DNA of 64,000 nt, taken from contig WTXD01000020.1 in the NCBI GenBank assembly GCA_022496205.1, forward strand, positions 248,001 to 312,000, in the 5' to 3' direction. Each line of letters opens with the position of its first letter. The stretch's first letter is position 1. This document shows positions 22,470-33,781 of this stretch, piece by piece. The DNA is from Gloeopeniophorella convolvens (Eukaryota; Basidiomycota; Agaricomycetes; Russulales). The notes beneath the pieces were generated by a model that was not told the origin of the DNA, ran no database searches, and saw only the letters and a program-made list of their open reading frames with translations. Made by a program: the position numbers and the translations under genes.

Positions 22470-24449
22470 TCAATAAAACGGAGTGTAATCGTAGTTGTAA
22501 GGGTCGTCCCAGTCGCCGTAGTCGTCCTCGTAAGGGTCCGCTTCAGCTTCCGAAGGCTCCGATGGCTTGCCCTCATCTTTGTCCCATTCAAAAGTATGGA
22601 CAAGCCCACTAAGCGTAGCTGCGTCTTCAGCGTCGATCCTGCTGTCGCATATGTAAAGATGATAAATCTCGACATCCCAACTCTGCCGACGTTCGAGCAC
22701 ATCGCCGACTAGTTCAAAGACGGTTTCGAAGTCGTCATGATACCTCGTAAAGTCGAGGTAATTTAAATAAAGAAGTGCCAAGTTGGGGAAGAGCAGTGGC
22801 TCCGCAGTAGGCTCGTCTTCGGTTTCGTCTTGCGACAGCGTGCTCGATGATCCATCCCATTCTTCCTCGCTACCCGCGGCAGCAGTGCGGTTGTCGATAC
22901 AGTTCGTGAGAGGGATAGGCTTCTGGATTTTCAACGCCTGTAACAGAGATTCTACCCCCCACCCGCTAAGGTCCAGTGAGATAACTTTGGTGCATGGCTG
23001 AAAAAACTGCACCCAGTCATCCGCGGTTACGTAATTCACCTGGGACACGAAGATGTTCAGGGAGTCGAGCACTGACATACTGAGCGCTGAGCACATCTTC
23101 CGGATGATTTCGAGCGATTTTTGACCCGACTTGCATTCATCGGAGAATTCGAGACAGAGGCGGGCATTGTCGGGTGAAGAGGGATGAAGTAGATGTGGTA
23201 GCGATGATTTGGCCATTGATGCATCGACGGTGGTTTTCGACGCGGAACCCGGATCTATACTGAGACGGAGACGGCGAAACGCAGTCAAGTCGGCCCTGTT
23301 AAAACGGGATGCAATATCAGGGACGAGCATTGGCCACGATGAGATTTCGGCGTGGCTCTTGGAAGTAAGATTCAGGCGAAGTAGCATGAGGGAAGGTGTC
23401 TCCAACAATTCGAATAGACGCATGACGTGGGATGTCGGTCCATCAAGCTCCAGTTCGTAGAGACGCGGGAGCGCGATGGGGTCCGTGCGGGCGCGTTGAG
23501 AAGGCGTCGGGGGTAGGCATTTGGCGAGCTTGAGCACCTGCAAAGAAGGGCCATTCTCGACCAGCAGATCGACGAGCTGATCCATGGTACCCAGTGAGAG
23601 AGGGAGATCGGGCTCTGATCCCACGACGACACTGAGGTGGGTCAGGTTCTGTCGAGGAAGATGGGTCCACGGGATGGCGATGTATTCGAGACAGAGTTTT
23701 CGCAGCTTTGGCGCTTGTCCATTGAACAGCTTGGGCTCGCCGGACAGATTAGCATTCTCCTGGACTGTTGTTCGGTAGCACATAGATTTGAATGAAAAGT
23801 CTTCTAGAAGAGGAGCTATTGAGCGGAGCAGTCCTTGTAATTGCGGACTGTCCTGAGCCGGGGTAGGTAACGATAACGCTCGGATACGAGGGAAGAGCTC
23901 AGATAATGCATTGAACATTTCGGAAGATAGTTGAGAAGTGATTTCAAGGTTGATGGTTGACCGTTTCGACCGAGAGAGCATCTCAGAGAGACATTTCTGG
24001 TTGTATCCAGGGTCTACGATCGTGCTCCACAGGGATACGTCGTCCAATGCAATTTGATGCCATTGTCGGCATACACGAGTGACACGTATCCAGTGCAGCT
24101 TCCGCGAGCTCGCGGAGTAGTAATCGTCATCTCGTAGGAAGCGAAAAATACGAGAGAGGAGCTCGGGAGGAAGGAGGGAGATGGGTAAGAGCGTATTGAA
24201 CTGGGTGTACACCGAACGAAGGCGTGTTTTGAGATTTTCCGCTTCCTTGAGAAGAGCAGCGCGTGCCTCGGTCCGCGCAGTGGGCACTCGGATGGAAGAC
24301 GATGTAAATAGAGGACGGGTTGGGGAATTCGGCCGGGGATCGCTGAGATATGGCGCCGTGTTCAAACTTTACGTGCAGGTTGGATCAGCTTCCGGCAATG
24401 TGCGAAGAGAGAAAAAGGCTCACTTTTCACCAGAAGAAAGAACATCCAT
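22470..24449 (-). CDS. F-box-like protein with 26-nt first exon
   Basis: Two exons (24449-24424 and 24342-22470) give 632 aa. The tiny first exon codes MDVLSSGE plus two bases of the next codon. The intron has GT-AG ends and the second exon opens DPRPNSPT. The same start and splice design occurs in the genes at 27.2 and 31.6 kb, which supports it over internal starts. The F-box is at about residues 61-115 (LLPPELLSRIFRFLRDD, WIRVTRVCRQWHQIAL, DVSLW). LRR-like repeats, the motif FFQPCTKVISLDLSG, an acidic linker and a C-terminal block ending in TFEWDKDEG follow, then a Tyr/Asp-rich tail. Predicted SCF substrate adaptor by family. Confidence 0.85.
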
Positions 24450-24640
24450 GTTGGCGAAGCACCTCGTTGTGGATTCGCTCGCAGGGATGTGGCGGCAACC
24501 TACAAGTGGGCCTGATCAGAGGAGGCCAGTGGTCGACAACCCCAACGGCCACCGCGTCCGACCGAGTGCTACGCACTGCAAGCTGCCGGCCGGAGAGACC
24601 GAAAGCCAGGCCCAGATGAGCAATGCCGGTCCGAGGACCG
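24450..24640 (-). promoter_or_regulatory. Upstream region conserved among three F-box paralogues
   Basis: Upstream of the ATG the minus strand reads AATCCACAACGAGGTGCTTC, nearly repeated before the starts at 29127 and 33781. Further up, a GGCCGGAGAGACCGA block near 24590 recurs near 33912. The match indicates that promoter and gene were copied together. Confidence 0.6.
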
Positions 24641-24899
24641 GTGGATTGGACATGGCCGAGCGAAAGACCGTTTGCGGCGCCGGCCGACGGCTGCGCACCG
24701 ACGGCTCTGAATAGCTCTGAATCTGAGTGTGCAGGACGTGGGGCGCGGGATGGTTCACCGACACCTAAGTACCGACACACACCCTTACTGCCACACGCCT
24801 TGCTTATCCTTTCTGGACTACTTACACCTGGAAACACACTGGGGCTCAGGTCTCAACGTCAACGGTGGTGCACAAGCTTTGATAAACGGCGCCAGCCCC

Positions 24900-25440
24900 T
24901 GGGGGCCGCACGCCCGATTACAGTGGGAGCGACTGGGTGTATTTACTCGGTTACATCTCAGCAGCTCCAGTCGCCAATACCTTTCCGGATTTCCAGCTTC
25001 ACGGCTGACATACCTCCTGAGTTCTTCCTGACCTCTGACCTCAAGCCTTATGTATCTGATCTGATTAGGACAAGAGCGATCCAGCGCCGGGGCGGACAGG
25101 CTGAGTAAAATTTTGAGGAGCCGCAACGATAGGTATGCCAATCGAGGGAAGAGTAGTGGGTCCACAACAGCGCTCGAGCCTCCGGGACGAGAATGCCATC
25201 CAAAGAGACCTGGTTGGTTCCCGGTCGTGCGAGGGTCCAGTGATGCGGGTTTGACACATGGCTGGATGGGCTGGGCCAAATCTGTCGGGGACAGGTGCAC
25301 GCACACCACAGCGTAAATGGGCTCCGCCATCCGCAGAGTCGCGGATGCATTCTGAGCGATACCGTTCCCAGATCTCCGTTAAACTCACCAGTTTTATCAT
25401 CAAGGACGAGTTTGACATGCATGTGGCTGTAGTACGTGAG
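24900..25440 (-). pseudogene. Degraded 3' fragment of an F-box-like gene
   Basis: Pieces of the family C-terminal half appear in order on the minus strand but in shifting frames: LVLDDKTGEF, an AxxRM segment, PIQPCVKPASLD (compare FFQPCTKVISLD) and DPLLFPRLAYLSLR (compare the EPLLFPNLALLYL block). No F-box or N-terminal portion is present. Similarity is weak and judged by eye, so this call is tentative. Confidence 0.45.
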
Positions 25441-27216
25441 CCGTGCTTTTCACCTTCTGCCTGTTCGGGAAGCAGTAAGCACGCAGCGCGCCCTGGGCGT
25501 TGGAGCGGTGACCGGTGACCGGTGACCAGGAAGCTCGAATGACGGGTTTCGAGACGGAGTGGATCATTCCTCGTGGCAGCATGATCACGTCTTTGCGGCA
25601 ACACGGCGGGATGGGCGAAGGAGTGATGACAAGCTTGCTAGGCAATATCCTCCTGGAGCGTCACCCTCAAGCTACTCGCAGGTCGGTTCTCAGGTAAGGT
25701 TGATTAACTATCGATATATCGCGGCAGAGCAGCGACCGGTGGATTCACCATGTGCCCTGATTTGTGCAACGCCCTACTCCTACTTATGGGGGCACCCCGC
25801 GAATGTGTTGTCTTTGTTTTCGTGACACTGAGCGTGCTGTGATTCCACGCGGATTGGCGATGATACGGGTCCATGGTTCTAAGCGGAGACGGTGCGCTCC
25901 CCGAGCTCATTGCGTGGTCTTCGCCGAGCGAAAGTGAGGGATACTTAGACGACGCAGTTGTACGAGGCAGCGAAGCGGTCAGAACGCCGAGCCGGAACCT
26001 CTGCGGAGGAGCTGCACGAGAACCGCGCTGCTAGGGTGCATGTATATGGGTCCTGTTCCAGAAGTAATCGACTCTGGAATGTAATGAGAGGCGTGCGGTG
26101 AACAGCGGTGAATGGTGAACAGAAGGGGGGTCTCGGTCAGGACTTGGACAGGGCGCGGGACGCGGCGGGGCGCGGAGGGCGGGCTTGTGCGATGGCTGCG
26201 TTCCGTCACGGCCCGGTCGCTGGCCCTTGCGCTGGCCGCCGCCACTTAGTAGTAGCAGTTTGAGTCCGACATGACTTAGGTCCTAGTCAGACACCGTTGA
26301 ACACAGGGGGCAAAACCAACTCTTCTACAAATTTCTAACGCGTATAAACTTGTCTGTACGCCAGGATTCTTCGTGCATAATTCCGTGTCGTCTACTTGAT
26401 GTTGGTTGCACCGCCTGCCCCAGTGATGACAGAATGGACTGGAAGGTCCGCCGAAATCAACAGCTCCGCGCCGTGCCTAATTCCCCTACTGAGTGCGGAG
26501 TTGTATAAATGGGTTGTAGGCAATAACTCTGGCAAGCTAGCGCTCTTGCTCGATTTTATGGCGATGTGAGGGGATTGCGGGGAATCATCGAAGAATACTT
26601 TTGGGTTCGAGTATACATTGTACTATGGTAACAGGCAAGCTGCAAGACTTGCATGGATATGTAAGTATTTTTACGGCTCTCGTAGTAACCTGAAGGCCCA
26701 AGGGAGCGGCGGTGCGAGAGAAGAAGTCAAGCGGAAGCGAGAAGACGAAGATAGAGTATGAAAGGAATCGAGGCACGCGGGGGTTGCTCGAGAACAACGG
26801 GATGGGATCCACAAACTGCAAGATACGACAAGTTTTATACATAGGCTACAATAGGGGTTAAACGGCCGTGTTTTCAAGTAAGGAACATTAAGTATGGAGT
26901 CAGTAAACGCAAGAGAGAGAGAGAGTATTACACGCGCCTGGCATAAGTGCGTTGCGCCCGGATCTGATTAGCACGGAATGTCGGATAGTCGTGAAGGAGT
27001 CTTCGTGTCAAATTTTGACGCGTTAGGGAAACGGGAAAGTGGTTCGCGAGATGGAATGGTGAAGGCGGCGGGCGGGCGAGGGATGGAGCGAGGCACGCCG
27101 ACGGAGCGCGACTTGGTACGACAACAAGCGGGTGACACGCGGAGTCGGAGCACCTAACGAACGAACAACACTCAGTGGAAATAAGGCTCATCGAACTTGC
27201 ATCGAACAATACGTAC
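25441..27216. other. Gene-free region with small tandem repeats
   Basis: About 1.8 kb without a supportable gene. It holds three tandem GGTGACC heptamers at about 25508-25528 and a GA tract at 26912-26925. From about 26480 it resembles 31290 onward, as part of a tandem duplication. Confidence 0.5.
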
Positions 27217-29398
27217 TCAGTCATCGTCGAAATTCTCCCCTGGATCCGAGGGCTCGCCCACGCAGCTGTCCCAGAAAAAGTCAGGAACGAGGCCCCTCAG
27301 CTCATAAGCGTCGTTAACATGGATCCTGCTGTCGCGGACTTCAAATCTATCAATCTTCACATGCCAGTCCTTCCGGAGCTTGATCAGATCAACTGTGTCA
27401 TTAATGTGCTTCTTGAGATCGAGGTAGTTCAAGGAAAGGGAAGTTAGCTGGGGGAAGATTGATGGCTCTACGATCGGTTTATCTCTGTCTTGAGACGACG
27501 CGCTTGACCCGTCACATTCCACAGGATGATCTGCGCGAATAGTAGTGACTTCTACACGTGCAGACTTCTCGTGTGCCATGGCCCACAGAAGCGACTCTGT
27601 CCCCGACCCGATAAGCTCCAGCGACAGAATTCCAGCACATGGCTGAAGAATCCGAACCCAATCTGTCGCAAATAGATAATTTGAGGGGGAGGAGATGGTT
27701 AGGTAATTGATCCTTGACATGCTAGGCGTTGAGCACAGCGTCTGAAGAACGTCGATTGATCCCCTGTACGCGGCATATTCATAGAAGAACTTGAGGGTGA
27801 GGCATGTCTTGCCAAATGAATAGGAGTGACGTCGACTTCGTGGCGTGGGTTCAGCCATTGATGCTTCGACCATAGTTGCCAGGTGCCCAGTGGAGGGGTC
27901 TAACGTGAACTGGAGGCTCCGAAACTCAGCAAGGTCGTCCCTGTCGAAACGAGAAACAGCTGTAGAAGCGATCGTAGGCCACAATGCGACCTCGGCATCA
28001 TCCTTAGCAGTGAGATATAAGCTAAGTTCCGTGAGGGAAGGTGTCTCCAGCGATTCGGATAAGTGTGCAATGCAGGGGCTTGACCCGCTGAGGTCCAGCT
28101 GATGAAGACGTGGGAGTTTGACAACGCTCGCCCGCCGAGCGAACTGTGCGCCTACAGGTGTTGAGGACCAGCAGTCCCGTAGAGTAAGAACCTCCAAAGA
28201 AGGGCCGCTGTCGCTCAGTACATTGATGAGCTGGTCCAGGCTTCCGGTTGTCTGAGAGTAAGCCGATTTCGACGTCGCAGTGACGTGGAGGTGAGTCAGG
28301 CTGCATTGAGGAAGATGAAGCCACGGAATGGTAAAGTCTCCTAGATGGAGTTTTTTCAACTTTGGTGCTTGTCCGTCGAACACCGTGGGCTCGATGGGTT
28401 GATCGGCGCCGTCTTGAGTGGATCCGTTGGGGAGGAAATTTGAATACCACGACGAGACGTCCAAGGTAAGTTCTTCAAGAACCGGGGCTTTTGAGCGGAG
28501 GAGTCTTTGTACTCGGGGGCTCTGGTCCACTGTTACGGGAAGCGATAATATTTGGATGCGGGGAAGAAGTTCGGAAAGAAGTTCGGAAAGTGTATCGAAC
28601 AATGTTAGTGTTCGCGGAGAGTTGATTATGATGCCGAGAGACGAGTTTTTCGACCGGGAAAGCATCTGGGAGAGATATTCCGGGTTGAGCTTAGGGTACA
28701 CAATCCTGCTCCACAGGGCTGGGTCGTCCAATGCAACTTGACGCCAGTGCCGGCATACAAACGAGACACGCATCCAACTTCGCTGCTCCCGCGGAATTCC
28801 ATCCTTCACGTCGTTCACGTCGTCCCGAAACAAGCGAAAGATACGGGAGAGAATTTCAGGAGGGATGAGGGAGATGGGTAAGAGCGCATTGAGCCGAGTG
28901 CACACCAAACGAAGGTGCGTCCTGAGGTCCTCTGCTTCCTTTAGAAGAGTGGCGCGTTCATCGGCTCGTGCGGCGGGTTCTCGAATGGAGGATGGTGTCG
29001 TCAGAAGGTTCGCCGGGGAAGCCTGCGTATCACTGACAAGCGTGTTCGATGGTCAGTCTCTGGTTGAGCCCTGCGAAGTGCGCGAAGAGAGAAATGCTTA
29101 CTTCTGACGTGAAGAAACAACATCCATGCTGATGAAGCACCTCCTTGTGGATTCCGCGGGAGCTTGGTAGCACAGCACGAGCGGACCTGAGGAGACTGGT
29201 CGATGCGTCAGGAGAGACTGATCGATGCGTCGGGAGTTAAGTTAGGCTCGTCCTGCCAGGGGCTCGTCCGATAACAAGCCCAGATTAGGGTTTGGTATAA
29301 TCAGCGAGCGCCGTAGGGCCGGACTGTCCGGGACCGGGAACGTCTTCCGGCGCTGCATGCACTGGAACGTGCTGCCCGCGACGCGTGTCGTATCATAA
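26480..29398. repeat. Tandem duplication, copy 1 (F-box unit)
   Basis: Gene, 3' flank and about 270 bp of 5' flank match 31290-34052, excluding the LINE insert there. Long stretches of the coding part are identical or nearly so. Both copies keep the same 26-nt first exon. The edges were set by eye and may extend further. Confidence 0.8.
27217..29127 (-). CDS. F-box-like protein, intact tandem copy
   Basis: Two exons (29127-29102 and 29032-27217) sum to 613 aa. Exon 1 codes MDVVSSRQ plus two bases; exon 2 continues DTQASPANLL. The F-box is at about residues 61-112 (LIPPEILSRIFRLFRDD, WMRVSFVCRHWRQVAL, DDPALW). LRR-like repeats include LGDFTIPWLHLPQCSLTHL and LDQLINVLSDSGPSL. The motif LQPCAGILSLELIG and a C-terminal block ending in DFFWDSCVGEPSD complete it. 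It is the undisrupted partner of the gene at 31.6 kb, most of whose residues are identical, so this one may carry the function of the pair. Predicted SCF substrate receptor. Confidence 0.86.
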
Positions 29399-31602
29399 GT
29401 ATATCATGTATCACGAATTTTCATGTAATGAACAAGAAAATCTAGGACAATCTAATCCACGTACACATTGATCTATTGAGCACGCGGGCGTCGCAGCCAC
29501 TTGCGGTCACCGGCTGCACACCGCACGCCCGCCATGTACTCGCCGCTGCTGCCCTTGCCACCCGCCCGCCGCCGCCATCCCGCCCATTACAAGCACGGCG
29601 TCGCCGCCATCGGCGGTGTGTTGCCGCGTCGTGCATGGCAGTCTGCGGTGAGCACCGCCATCGGCGTGTCGATTCCGCGCGGGCATGCGAGCACGTCGGG
29701 CATCAGGCGCGTCGGACATGTTGGGCGCAAGTCGAGCTGCGTATCGCGCTGCTACGTGGCTGACCGATCCTTGTTCCGGCCATCGCGGCATGCGAGGAGT
29801 CAGTGTGCATGCCAACTCGCGATTGAGAGCGAGGAGAGCAGAGAAGTCGGGAAGGTGTGGGGAAAAATAGGGACGCCGCCTGGGCGTGGGCGGGGAAGAA
29901 CGGGAGCGCAGGAGGAGAGGAACGAGACGGGAGCGTGCAGTGAGCGAGCTGCACGCTTTGTATTGAGTAATGACGCATCTGTTACCGGAAAAAAACCCCG
30001 TGGCGATGGCCCAACGATGGCAGACGCGGTGGTGGGCGTGGGAGGGAAGCAGTGGCAGTGGCAGTGGCGGGTGGCGGCAGATGGCGGCAGGCGGCAATGG
30101 GGGCAACGGTGGTGGGAACGGCGGAGAACGGTGCCGGGGGCCTGCAGAATGACAGAGGTCAATGAGTTAGACGAATAAGATACTCACCGCCGGTGGTCAG
30201 AGACGGGACTGCTGCCCTCGTCTGCGGGGATGCCACCATGCCCCAACAAGCACGGCGGCACGGCGGGGTGCGTGTTGGTGGCCCCGTTCGCCATGTAATT
30301 GCTGCGCGAGTTGCAGCAGCAGCGGGGGCGGGGGCATTGAATGTGACACAAGGGCGGGGTCGCCGTCCTCGGTCAAAGGAAAATCGCCGCGCTCGTCAGA
30401 GCGCGGCGGCGGAGTAAGAAGGCCGTACGCGAGAATGCGCAGTGGAAATGTGCTTGAATGAGACACGAGGTGGATTGCACTGTACTTACTCGGTCTGTAG
30501 TCTCTCTTGCCGACCTTATGCCGATCGCGGAAGACAGTCATTCCGCGATGGATAAGCTCGGTCTATGCCTGGGGCTACGCTCGTCAGAGCACAGCGGTAT
30601 TGTGGAGGCGCGCGCGCTGGCGCGCACCCCGGGATTGCGTTGCTGCGTTGAACGTTGTGCACCACGGAATTCGAGTGCAACGCAGGCGCACGGTCGCTGC
30701 GCCACATCGCCGCTGCGCCACATCGCCGCTGCGTCGCTGAGCGAAAGAGTCCGCTGCGCAGCGCGACGGAATCATCTTCGGCCTTGGAGCCGCGCTGGCT
30801 TGAAGACTTGTGCTGACTTAGAACCGGCGGTGCCACGAGGAGTGGGCTGCGGTCCGGCGGCGAGAGTGTTGTGGTGGGAAGTGGGAAGTGGCTGGTCGTG
30901 ACGCCGCGCGACGTCACGTCGGCGACGTGCCCGGGAACGCTGACTCGGATATGGACAGCGCAGCCGCCCTGTTCAAGGCGCCTGTTAACGCACTATTGTG
31001 CCAACACTGCTGCCCGATGTGCGCGGTATGCCACAATGCCTCACAATGCTTGCCAATCTTATACTTGGGTGGGACTTTATGTATCAATCAGCACCATACG
31101 CACGCTCAACATTGATTGCAAAGGCCCGTCCTTGATCCGATGGAACTGGCAAATCTGGATGTCTGGAACCGTGCCGGTGCCGAATCGCCCCATGGCCCTG
31201 TCGTCGGACCGTTTCGAAAACCCCCGCAAGGTCCAGCCGTCGTTCCGGACTTTTGCTGATGCTACGCCAGGATTTTTTGAGTCTGCCAAAATTCCCCTAT
31301 TGAATGAGGGGGCTGGGGGCATGTCGCAACGGGCTGGAGGCAACAACTCTGGCCAGCTCTTGTTCGGTCTTATGGCGATGTGAAGGGGTCGCGGGAAATC
31401 ACCGTAGGATACTTCTGGGTTCGTGCATACATTATATGATAGTATTAAGTAAGCTACAAGACTTATATGGATACAGTGTGAGTATGTTTATCATTCTCGT
31501 GGTAACCTGGGGACCCAGGGGAGGGGGTGACACGCTGGCAAGTCGAGCACCTGGTGAACGAACAACGCTCAGCGGAAATAAGGTTCATCGAACAACACGT
31601 AC
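29128..31602. other. Region between the duplicated F-box units
   Basis: About 29128-29398 is the shared 5' flank. About 29400-31290 is not part of the duplication, is GC-rich, and holds hairpin repeat units near 30387 and 30576. No gene is convincing: the ORFs at 29501-30178 (+) and 29507-30106 (-) mirror each other and have low-complexity composition. Confidence 0.45.
30197..30650. repeat. Dispersed copies of the 52.7-54.0 kb hairpin repeat
   Basis: GCGCTCGTCAGAGCGC near 30390 and CGCTCGTCAGAGCACAGCGG near 30577 are the hairpin cores of two units. Flanking sequence (GCGAGAATGCGCAG after the first, a GCGCGCTGGCGCGC stretch after the second) follows the same order as units in the main array. 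The minus-strand translation of the first unit resembles that of the main array (RSDERG...EDGDPA), which shows the units are related beyond the hairpin. Confidence 0.65.
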
Positions 31603-31795
31603 TCAGTCATCGTCATCGTCATTGTCATCGTCGGAATTCTCCTCAGGATCCGAGGGCTCGCCCTCCTCCTTGTCCCAGTAAAAGTTAGGAACGAGGCTCA
31701 TCAGCTCATCAGCGTCTTCAGCATGGATCCTGCTCTCGCGGATTTCAAGTTGATCAATCTTCACATCCCAGTCCTTTCGGAGCTTGATCAGATCG

Positions 31796-31808
31796 ACTGC
31801 GTCGCGGA
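31796..31808. repeat. Target-site duplication, first copy
   Basis: ACTGCGTCGCGGA is repeated exactly at 32045-32057 on the other side of the LINE fragment. Confidence 0.9.
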
Positions 31809-32044
31809 GCCTCTGCCGCCCTTCAGACCGGCCCCGGGCCCTACTGCCCGCAGCCACCCCTCATCTCTTTGACTGACTTCGCATTCTACGACCCCCCTCA
31901 GCTTACATTCGTTACTTACAACCGATTCGTACAAATGGTGGCCGGCCAGTCCAGTAGCTAGCGTCAGGTACCGACCGCGTCTTGTCGTAGTCCGACTGTT
32001 GCGGAATATAAATGCTGATCCAAAAAAAAAAAAAAAAAAAAAAA
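31809..32044 (+). mobile_element. Short 5'-truncated LINE 3' end inside F-box gene
   Basis: A 236-bp insert ending in about 22 A, flanked by a 13-bp target duplication. The last 45 bp before the A tract match the 3' end of the element at 13303 (GACCGCGTCTTG, then GTTGCGGAATATAAATGCTG), but the rest differs, so this is a related subfamily. It contains only the last few codons and the 3' untranslated region. It lies in opposite orientation to the host gene. Confidence 0.92.
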
Positions 32045-32057
32045 ACTGCGTCGCGGA
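32045..32057. repeat. Target-site duplication, second copy
   Basis: Exact copy of 31796-31808, directly after the poly-A tract. Confidence 0.9.
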
Positions 32058-33781
32058 TGTTCTTCGTGAGATCGAGCCAGGTCAAGGAAAGGGAAGCTAG
32101 CTGGGGGAAGATTGACGGCTCCACAACTGGTTTACCTCTGTCTTGAGACGACGCGCTTGACCCGTCACCTTCTACAGGATGTTCTGCGCGAATGTTAGCG
32201 ACTTCTACACTGTTCACGGGGAGTGCAGACTCCTTGCGTTTCATGGCCCGTAGAAGCGACTCTGTCCCCGACCCGAAAAGCTCCAGTGACAGAATTCCAG
32301 CACATGGCTGAAAGAGCTCAACCCAGTCGGACGTAAGTAGATAATTTGAGGGGGAGGAGATGGTCAGGTAATTGACCGTCGACATGCTAGGCGTTGAGCA
32401 CAGCGTCTGAAGAACGTCGATTGATCCCCTGTACGCGGCATATTCATAGAAGAACCTGAGAGTGAGGCATGTCTGGTTAGATGAATAGGAGTGACGTCGA
32501 CTTCGTGGCGTGGGTTCAGCCATTGATGCTTCGACCGTGGTTGCCAGGTCGCTGGAGGGGTTTAACGTGAACTGGAGGCTCCGAAACTCAGGAAGATCGG
32601 CCCTGTCGAAACGAGAAACGGTTGTAGAAGCGATCGCAGGCCACAATGCGACCTCGGCATCATCCTTAGCGGTGAGATATACGCCGAGTTCCGTGAGAGA
32701 AGGTGTCTCCAGCGATTCGGATAAGTGTGCAATGCAGGGGCTTGACCCGCTGAGGTCCAGCTGATGAAGACGTGGGAGTTTGACAACGCTCGCCCGCCGA
32801 GCGAACTGTGCGCCTACAGGTGTTGAGGACCAGCAGTCCCGTAGAGTAAGAACCTCCAAAGAAGGGCCGCTGTCGCTTAATACATCGATGAGCTGGTCCA
32901 GGCTTCCGGTTGTCTGAGAGTAAGCCGATTTCGACGTCGCAGTGACGTGGAGGTGAGTCAGGCTGCATTGAGGAAGATGAAGCCACGGAATGGTAAAGTC
33001 TCCTAGATGGAGTTTTTTCAACTTTGGTGCTTGTCCGTCGAACACCGTGGGCTCGATGGGTTGAATAGCGCCGTCTTGAGTGGACCCATTATGGTAGGGG
33101 CTCGAAGACCACGATGAGACGCCCAAAGTAAACTCTTTGAGAACCGGGGCTTTTGAGCGGAGGAGTCTCTGTACTTGGGGATCCTGGTCCACTGTTACGG
33201 GAAGCGACAATGTGTCGATGCGGGGAAGAAGTTCAGAAAGTGTATCGAACAATTTTGGTGTTGGCGGAGAGTCAATTATGATGCCGAGAGACGAGTTTTT
33301 CGACCGGGAAAGCATCTCAGAGAGATATTCCGGGTTGCGCTCAGGTTCTACAATCCTGCTCCACAGGGCTGGGTCGTCCAATGCAACTTGACGCCAGTGC
33401 CGGCATACAAACGAGACACGCATCCAACTTCGCTGCTCCCGCGGAATTCCATCCTTCACGTCGTTCACGTCGTCCCGAAACAAGCGAAAGATACGGGAGA
33501 GAATTGCAGGAGGGATAAGGGATATGGGTAAGAGCGCATTGATCCGAGTGCACACCAAACGAAGGTGTGTCCTGAGATCCCCTGCTTCCTTTAGAAGGGT
33601 GGCGCGTTCATCAGCTTGTGCTGCGGGTGTTTCCCTGGAGGATGGTGTTGTTAGAAGGTTCACCGGGGAAGGGACCTGCGTATCACTGACAAGCGAGTTC
33701 GATAGTTACGACTCTGGTTGAGCCCTGCGAAGTGCGCGAAGAGAGAAATGCTTACTTCTGACGTGAAGAAACAACATCCAT

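Larger units (their letters stand above)
31603..33781 (-). pseudogene. F-box-like gene disrupted by a LINE insertion
   Basis: Exon 1 (33781-33756) and exon 2 from 33685 match the intact gene at 27.2 kb. The F-box is intact (LIPPAILSRIFRLFRDD). After LDLTKNIRDAV the frame enters the poly-T of an antisense LINE, reads as a run of Phe, and stops at 31912, giving 599 aa. The normal C-terminus (DLIKLRKDWDVK ... FYWDKEEG) survives at 31795-31603 beyond the insert. Without the 236-bp insert and one 13-bp target copy, the coding length is divisible by three (620 codons), so the gene was intact when hit. The truncated product keeps the F-box but loses about 65 residues of the C-terminal block and might still be made. 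Confidence 0.9.

Noticed and set aside
29501..30178. 225-aa plus-strand ORF and its 199-aa mirror on the minus strand
   Set aside because: Mutually overlapping, low complexity, no family features; partly composed of dispersed repeat sequence.
31912..33663. 583-aa ORF as a normal F-box gene
   Set aside because: Its C-terminus is LINE sequence (poly-Phe then unrelated residues), and the true start is in a separate 26-nt exon.
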